Source: Porphyra umbilicalis (Eukaryota > Rhodophyta > Bangiophyceae > Bangiales > Bangiaceae). Taken from it: DNA of 64,000 nucleotides. Below are positions 58,390 to 64,000 of the stretch, piece by piece. The notes under the pieces are model-generated. The model saw only the letters and a program-made list of their open reading frames with translations, ran no database searches and was not told where the DNA came from. Location: NCBI GenBank assembly GCA_002049455.2, contig KV918855.1:62001-126000 (forward strand), in the 5' to 3' direction. The stretch's first letter is position 1. Every line of letters starts with the position of its first letter. Position numbers and translations under genes: made by a program.

Positions 58390-59120
58390 CACGCCGAGCC
58401 GACGCCGGCCATACCGACGCCGGCGGCAACCCGCCCCGCCCGATGCCCGCCCCGAGCACATGCCGCCGGTTTTGCCGACACCGGCGGCGCAACAGAAGCA
58501 AGTGACCGTCTCCCTTACCCGCCGCCCCCCACAACACGCACAGCCGCCGCCGGCCATAAAGACGCCAGCGGCAACCCGCACCGCCCGATGCCCACCCCGA
58601 ACACGCGCCGCCGGTTTTGCCGACAACAGCGGTTGAAGAGAAACGAGAGAACGCCTTCCTCGCCCTCCGCCCCCCCCAATAGGCACAGCCGCCGTGGGCC
58701 ATACCGATGCCGGCAGCAACTTGACCCGCCAAATGGCCGCCGCCGGCCGCACAAACGCCGACGGCAAGACACCAGAGGCCCGCCCTACCAGACACGCCCG
58801 CCGCTGGTCTCGCCGCCTCCGGCGGCAATCCTTTGGCAGCTAGTTACCTTCCTTGCCCGCCCGCCCCCCCCTCAACGCAGTGCCGCCGCCGGCCATACCG
58901 ACGCCGGCGGCTGCACACCTGCGCTTCTCCCCGCCCGACACGCCCGCCGCGGGTGTCGCCGCCTCCGGCGTCAGGCAAGTCGCAGCCAGTTTCCTTTCCT
59001 TCCCGCCCGCCACCCTCCAGACACAGTTCCGCCGCCCGCAATGCGAACGCCAGCGGCAATCGTCCCCTTTCCAGGCCCGCCCCTCAAGTGCGCCGCCGGT
59101 TTCGCCAGCGCCGGCGGCGG
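58390..59120. repeat. ~145-bp GC-rich tandem repeat with internal subrepeats
   Basis: CCGGCCATA-type marks fall at 58405, 58550 and 58695 (145 bp apart) and again at 58743 and 58889 (146 bp apart), and GCCGCCGGTTTTGCCGACA recurs between them. The phase slip of 48 bp suggests a shorter ancestral unit. All frames are open for long stretches, with no favoured coding strand. Confidence 0.7.
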
Positions 59121-59759
59121 GGCAGTCACTCTGAGTCGACGGCCCTGTCCACCGCCCTCCCCAACACGCAGCGCCACCACCGCTCAGACGAACGCCAGCG
59201 CTGGCAGCCACCTCCTCGCCCGGCCCAACACGCCGGTCTTACCAGTGCCGGCGGTGGGTCTGCCACAATCAATGCAGGATCCGCTGCCGGCCCATCTAGT
59301 ACCGGCGGCGGGGTCCGCCAGCCCCGCCACCCGCTCCTGTTCTGCCGGCAGGGAGGGCGCCGGCAAAAGAGACTCCGCCCTAGCCGCTGCTAAGGCCGCC
59401 GACGCGACGGAACGATTTCTAAAAGATCCCTTCCTGGCTACAGTATCGAAGGAAAAAAAAAAACCTGCGCAGCAGGGAAAAAAAACAACCATTTATACTC
59501 ACACGTAGGGCGCCAGAAATGTACTTCTTTCCACACACACGTGCTCAGCAAGGTCATGCCTCAGGCGCTCGTGCTCCTCCACGTCTCGTGCCCCCCCACA
59601 AGCGTTCACCGCGTGGCCAAAACCTCCGGCAGGAGGCGCGCCGGCCGGCGCGATGACAGGGGCGGACACACCCGGCGGCGGCCCGTCGCTACCTCCAAGA
59701 CTGTTCGCATTGCTCTGCGGACTGCCGTCGGTCGCACCACCGCCGGCGGCGTGGCTGCC
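59121..59759. other. No gene seen
   Basis: GC-rich sequence continuing the repeat style to about 59410, then AT-rich with A runs near 59455-59485. No gene is recognised. Confidence 0.45.
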
Positions 59760-60400
59760 TCAATCTCTCGTCAGACCCGTACCACAGTCCCCGCCACCAG
59801 CAGCTCCGCCGCCGGCAGCACCAACACCAGCGGCGAAACCACCACCGTAAGGCATCAACCTAGTCCCACCGCCCCTACCACCGCCAGCTCCGCCGCCGGC
59901 TGCACCAACACCGGCGGCGGGACCACTAACATCAGGCATGAACCCCATCCCACCGCCCCTACAATCGCCAGCTCCGCCGCCGGCTGCAACAACACCAGCG
60001 GCGAAACCGCCACCACCTAGAATCCACCACGTCCCGCCGCCCCCACCCCTGCCAGCTCCGCCGCGGCTGCAGCGACACCAGCGGCGGAGCTATCACTATC
60101 AGAAGGCAACCCTGTCCTACCGCCCCCACCACCGCCAGCGCAGCCGCCGGCTGCACCAACACCGGCGGAAAAACCACCACCTTCAGGAGGCAACCCCGTC
60201 CCACCGCTCCCACCACCGCCAGCGCAGCCACCGGCTGCACCAACACTGGCGGCGTGACCATTACCATCAGGAATCAACCCCGTCCGACCACCCCCACCGC
60301 CACCAGCCCCGTCGCCGGCTAAGCCAACACCGACGGCGGTAAAACCACAATTAGGAATCAAATTCGTCGCACCACCGCCACCCCCACCAACTCTGTAGCC
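59760..60400 (-). repeat. 84-bp minisatellite, about 7-8 units, coding a 28-residue repeat
   Basis: The CAGCTCCGCCGCCGG-type mark falls at 59801, 59885, 59969, 60053, 60136, 60220 and 60304: 84 bp (once 83) apart. Read on the minus strand in frame with the transposase relic, each unit gives a 28-residue Gly-rich module such as AGVGAAGGCAGGGGSGGTGL. The frame ends at a stop at 60017, but the repeats continue beyond it. Confidence 0.92.
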
Positions 60401-61080
60401 GGTCGCACCGCCGGCCGCACCACCGGCCGCGGCCAGGGTCTCAGCAGTCCCATTCCCCACCCCCGCGGCTCCATCTACGACTGCGTCTCCGCCGCCGCTG
60501 CCGGCGGCCGCCGCCTGGGCAGAGGCGGCCATTCGAGTTCGTGATACGTACCCCTCGCGTCGCTTCTCAGTCACCATATTGAGTAAGATGGCCACCGCCT
60601 TCGCGACGCTGACCAATGACTCGACGGTGACATGCCGTGCGGAGCTTAAAGGAATGAGGCAGCGTGCAGTTAGAACGGCATATAGCCGTTCCACGTCTGT
60701 CCCCAAAGCTTCTTGGAAGCGGCTGAATGTCGTCTCGACTGCTGTGGTAGGGTCGGGGAACGGAGAAGCGAAAAATGCAAAGGGAGGGTAAATTCCAGAA
60801 TTCAGATAATGCAAGAGCCTGCGGGTGGTGCCGTTAGCTGTGTAAGAGAGTGTACGGGGCGGTCACTCCCCTCCCGTCACAGACAAATACAGAGGGAGAG
60901 CATGCAAAACATTGAGGTCATTCTGAGAACCAGGGTAGCTGACAAATAAATGCCATATCCATAGGTCCTCATCAAAGACAGTTTCCATTACCACAGAGCG
61001 TTTGATGTTCCGATTCTGATATATCCCGGCGAACGCCCTGGGGAAATTCGCCCACTCCCAATGGCAGCAACAGCGATCCT
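60017..61080 (-). pseudogene. PIF/Harbinger transposase relic with Gly-rich repeat tail
   Basis: On the minus strand 61070-60460 reads CHWEWANFPRAFAGIYQNRN, then VVMETVFDEDLWIWHLFV, YPGSQNDLNVLHALPLYL, GIYPPFAFFASPF, and FQEALGTDVERLYAVL. These are the conserved blocks of the plant-type Harbinger DDE transposase: the HWEW segment, the second Asp in the PGS-ND-NVL block, and the Glu in DVER. A TGA at 60863-60865 lies in frame between the second and third blocks, and a frame change plus a TAG near 61065 destroys the first-Asp block. Everything upstream of 61080 is missing. The 3' end runs into the 84-bp repeats, an unusual extension. Inactive. Its neighbour, the Myb-like gene at 56.7-57.9 kb, could be the second gene of the same element. 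Confidence 0.8.
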
Positions 61081-61115
61081 ATACACTCAGACAGTCCCCG
61101 TTGCGCAGGAGGCGG

Positions 61116-61898
61116 ATGCCCCCCGCCTTGAGCATTCCTGCCATCATGCAATCCCCAGCCGCGGCACCACCACCGCTCAAGTGTGGAGATCGAGCTCGGT
61201 GCTGCACGGTGCCCTCTTGTAACCAGCAACGCGCGTCCCGTTCCAACTCCCTGCCCCCCCCCCCCCCCTCGTCTGCCCCTGACGGAGCCAGCCGCCACTC
61301 CGATCCGCCTATGACTCGTCCGATGCGCCATCGGACGAACGTGTGCGGTCCTTGTCCGCTGGACACCCGCACGGGCGGCATTCTTCCGTCGCCCCTGATG
61401 GGACCATACATCATCTCCGCGGCAAGCAGGTGCAGCCCCGTGTATGTTCACCGTATTTGCGCTTTGTGGGCTCCGGAGGTGTATTGCGACCCGTCCACGT
61501 CCACGCCCGATGCGCTACGCAACGTCGAGCAGGCGTACCGACGCGGCAGATACCTGCGTTGCACTGCGTGCAATGCGACGGGTGCTACAATTGGGTGCCA
61601 GGTGGCATCATGTCCCAAGGTTTTTCACTTTTTATGTCTACAACGTGGACGTTGTGCCTTCGTCCAGGCACAGTACGCCGCCTGGTGCAACCGCCACACC
61701 CACACGATGGCTGACGCGGCGGACAAGGGCAACCTGTCTGCTGATGGACCGGTCCAGGGGAATAATGGGGAGGACGGGGAAGATGATGAGGATGGGGAGG
61801 ATGAAGAGGATGGGGGGATGGAGAGGATGTGGCGCAGGATGAGGAGGAAGGGCGTGACGACGCCTCCGACTAGGTGTTTGAAGGACAGACGAAGGTAG
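61116..61898 (+). CDS. Extended PHD (ePHD) finger protein, about 260 aa
   Basis: From the first ATG (61116; another at 61146), a Pro-rich N-terminus with a CGDRARCCTVPSC cluster precedes an extended PHD module. The pre-PHD zinc knuckle is CGPC (Cys77, Cys80) with VHRICALWAPEVY (His112, Cys115). The PHD part is CTAC (149, 152), GATIGC (161), Cys166, FHFLC (His171, Cys174) and CNRH (Cys191, His194). All expected ligands are present. ePHD modules of the AF10/MLL/BRPF type read histones or bind DNA in nuclear complexes. An acidic Asp/Glu/Gly tail then a basic end (MRRKGVTTPPT) follows. The 5' end sits against the truncated Harbinger relic, so an N-terminal part may have been lost, or the gene may start upstream through an intron. 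The domain call is firm; the gene boundaries are not. Confidence 0.8.
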   Translation: MPPALSIPAIMQSPAAAPPPLKCGDRARCCTVPSCNQQRASRSNSLPPPPPSSAPDGASRHSDPPMTRPMRHRTNVCGPCPLDTRTGGILPSPLMGPYIISAASRCSPVYVHRICALWAPEVYCDPSTSTPDALRNVEQAYRRGRYLRCTACNATGATIGCQVASCPKVFHFLCLQRGRCAFVQAQYAAWCNRHTHTMADAADKGNLSADGPVQGNNGEDGEDDEDGEDEEDGGMERMWRRMRRKGVTTPPTRCLKDRRR

Positions 61899-62620
61899 AC
61901 GAGAGGGACAGGTCTGTTTCCGCACACAATTAAGAAGGCGCGAAGCGCAAAGAGCTGCCTCGGGAGCACGCTTGTGCTGCGAAGAGCACGAAAGAAACAT
62001 GACCCACAACGCGCCGACACGCCCGCCCCACCCGGCGGCCGCACATTCCTCCCAACACCCTGCCGCTCACGACCGCCACGGCGACGGCGCGGTGCGAGAG
62101 CCCTTTGCCCGCCGCCCAATCGGCCGGCGCCAGTAACGCCGCCGCTGCCGCCGCCGCCGCCACGGGCGTTGTCGCCGCCGGCCGTCGCGGCGTCGCAGCC
62201 ACCAGTGGCGCGCGCGCCCGCCGCCGCGCCGGCGGCGTTCCCACCGCAGCGTCGCCACCTCCTCCGCCGCCTTCAACACTGACACGCCGAAGTCGGTATC
62301 GGCGTCGGCGTCAGTGTCTGACGCTTCCACTGCGTCCACCTCTGCGGGCGCCGTCGCCGCCGCGGCGCCGTCGCCGCCGTGGCGGCCGCCGCCGCCGGCG
62401 ACGCCCCCGCGTCTCAGCGGCGCAGCCACGGTGGCCCGGTGGCCCGTACACCAGCAGTACCGTGCCGACCAAGTACCGCATGTGGCACGGGGATCGCGCG
62501 GTGGCCAGGGCGGTGGCCAGCCCGACGAACACCCCCCGCCCACCTGACCCCCCCACCACCCAAACCCCCCCCTGCCACCCCCTTCCCCCCCGCGCCGAGC
62601 CACCCATCCAACAGCTCCCG
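61899..62620. other. GC-rich sequence, no gene recognised
   Basis: On the minus strand 62260-62360 contains a short protein-like stretch, DADADTDFGVSVLKAAEEVA, within otherwise Arg/Gly-rich frames. It may belong to the degraded region to its right. Confidence 0.35.
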
Positions 62621-62639
62621 TCAGCCGAGCAATGTCATG

Positions 62640-63610
62640 GTGGTTATCGCGACGGCGGCGGATGCGGAGGAGTCGATTTCATGCCACTCGTCACGGCGTC
62701 TGGCACGTTCTTGACGCGCTCGGCGGAGAGGTTCGCCTCTCCCGCCACTGCCTTCGGTGGGTAAGTGGCCGGCAGCCGCAGCCGGTCGGCGAGCCACGTC
62801 GGCTCCCCCGCCGGAACTAGCCACGCCGAGAGAAAGTAGCTGCGGGGGGAAAGGGCGACGCTGATGACCGCCTTCGACGCTACCGCTGCCGAAGCGGACC
62901 GGTGGGTGGTGGGGGGTAAGGCCACATGGGGGGGCGACGTGGCCGCGGCGACGGAGAGGGGTGTTCCCGGCGCCGCGTGTTCCCGGCGCCGCCGTGGCGG
63001 TAGCGGCTGCGGCGAGTTGCCAACCGCCGGAGGCGGGCGTCGCGACGGCCTCCGACCGCGTGTCGTCGGAGCGCGCTACGAAGCTCTCCCCCACCACGTC
63101 CAGCGTGGCGGCCTGCAGCCGCGCGGCGGCCATCTTGGCTACCTCGATGAACCGTTGGACGGCCGCCAACCCCCCCACGGTCGCACAGGCTCCCCGCACG
63201 GTCTACGTCCGCGAGGGCCCCCCCCCACATCCCCGCCCGCCAAGAACGCCCGGACCTTGCCAACCCCCCGCGTCGACGCCGACGGTAGGAAAATGCCGGG
63301 CGCCACCGCCAACGTGGAGCGGCGGTACGCCGCCGTCGCAACAGCCGCGTCGACGCCCCAGCACAACAGCCCGTCCACTTCCGCGCTGGCGGCACGGGCG
63401 GCGGCGACGCCGGTCGTCGGGCCACCCCGCCGCCGACGACCGCAAACGACGGTGGGGGCAGGGGGGGCGCCTTGATGCCCGCGCCACCGACGCGGCGGTT
63501 CGGCACCGAGCACAGGTGCACGCCGCTGCGCAGTGGCGCCTTCATGCCCAGCGCGGCGCCGAAAATAGCAAAAGCGACGCCGCTGCACTTTCCCGCATGA
63601 TCGCGTCGCC
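62640..63610 (-). pseudogene. Frame-shifting minus-strand protein, unrecognised
   Basis: Reading right to left, protein-like segments in different frames follow one another with little overlap: CSGVAFAIFGAALGMKAPLR (about 63590), ASAEVDGLLCWGVDAAVATA (about 63390), LAAVQRFIEVAKMAAARL (about 63160), and VISVALSPRSYFLSAWLVPA (about 62860) ending in PPHPPPSR and a stop near 62644. The changes coincide with homopolymers (runs of C near 63218-63226 and G near 62910-62935). It could be one gene decayed by frameshifts, one with short introns, or one with sequencing errors in the runs. No domain is recognised. Confidence 0.35.
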
Positions 63611-64000
63611 GGACGGTGGCGGCGGCACGACGTCCGAAAGCCTCCTCCTGTTCCTCTAGTGAGCAGGTGCTCACCCCCCTCCCCCGCGTCTTTGAGAATC
63701 GCACAGAAAACACTTCCTCGCGAGCGCCGTCGGGCAGTGTGTGACACACACTTGAGCACAGGGGCGCAGACGGCAGGACCAAGATCTCAATGCATCTCCC
63801 ACGCTACACGGCCACCCCCGCTCCCACCCGCCCTCACCACCCCCGCCACATGACACATCAACGCATAGCCCGAAGGAAGCGGAGGACGCGCACACGCGTT
63901 CCCAACGGAATGGTCCCTCTGCATGTCCGCCGACTGGTGGACAGCAACACAGCCATGACGTCCTCCGCCAGAGAATCCAGCACCAGCTGCCCCGTGACGT
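63611..64000. other. No gene seen at window end
   Basis: Mixed sequence with short frames. If the minus-strand region to the left is a gene, its 5' end may lie here. Confidence 0.4.

Noticed and set aside
57827-59211. Minus-strand Gly/Arg-rich proteins at 57.8-59.2 kb
   Set aside because: They are translations of the ~145-bp tandem repeat, equally open on the plus strand.

Overview
This is eukaryotic nuclear DNA: GC-rich with homopolymer runs, carrying LTR retrotransposons, a DNA transposase relic, a kinase gene with a GT-AG intron and an extended PHD finger gene. The very GC-rich Ala/Gly/Pro-coding sequence, sparse genes and sparse introns would fit a bangiophyte red alga (Porphyra/Pyropia type), but this is an inference from style only and other GC-rich protists are possible. 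Most long open frames here are by-products of GC-rich repeats and were left out.

Layout. 0-4.9 kb: no firm gene, a 48-bp tandem repeat and two palindromes. 4.9-9.7 kb: a broken Copia element (minus strand) between 228-bp LTRs. 9.7-18.5 kb: degraded minus-strand coding pieces (10.4-11.5 kb), a strong hairpin (11.9 kb), a 1.6-kb foldback element with long inverted arms (12.3-14.0 kb) and a truncated Ulp1-like (C48) protease (14.6-15.1 kb). 18.5-29.0 kb: a 10.5-kb broken Gypsy chromovirus with 396-bp LTRs and a CTGCC target duplication; it carries about 2 kb of coding-like sequence on the opposite strand between integrase and 3' LTR. 29-39 kb: Ala-rich coding-like pieces, a 197-bp satellite array and several blocks that switch from C-rich to G-rich. 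39.9-44.2 kb: the best gene of the window, a CAMK-type protein kinase (minus strand, one 267-bp intron). 44.3-55.5 kb: GC-rich low-complexity blocks marked by a dispersed motif related to CGCGTTCGCGAAAACACCCTGGACTT, alternating with more AT-rich sequence. 55.6-61.1 kb: a hypothetical ORF, a Myb/SANT-like (NAM-associated type) gene with one in-frame TAG, ~145-bp and 84-bp tandem repeats, and a PIF/Harbinger transposase relic on the opposite strand. 61.1-61.9 kb: an extended PHD finger gene. 62.6-63.6 kb: a minus-strand coding-like stretch that changes frame several times.

How it fits together. The window is dominated by transposons and repeats. The two host genes I trust most are the kinase (signalling) and the ePHD protein (chromatin). 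The Myb-like gene and the Harbinger transposase relic lie within 5 kb in convergent orientation, the pair of proteins that PIF/Harbinger elements normally encode, so they may be halves of one decayed element.
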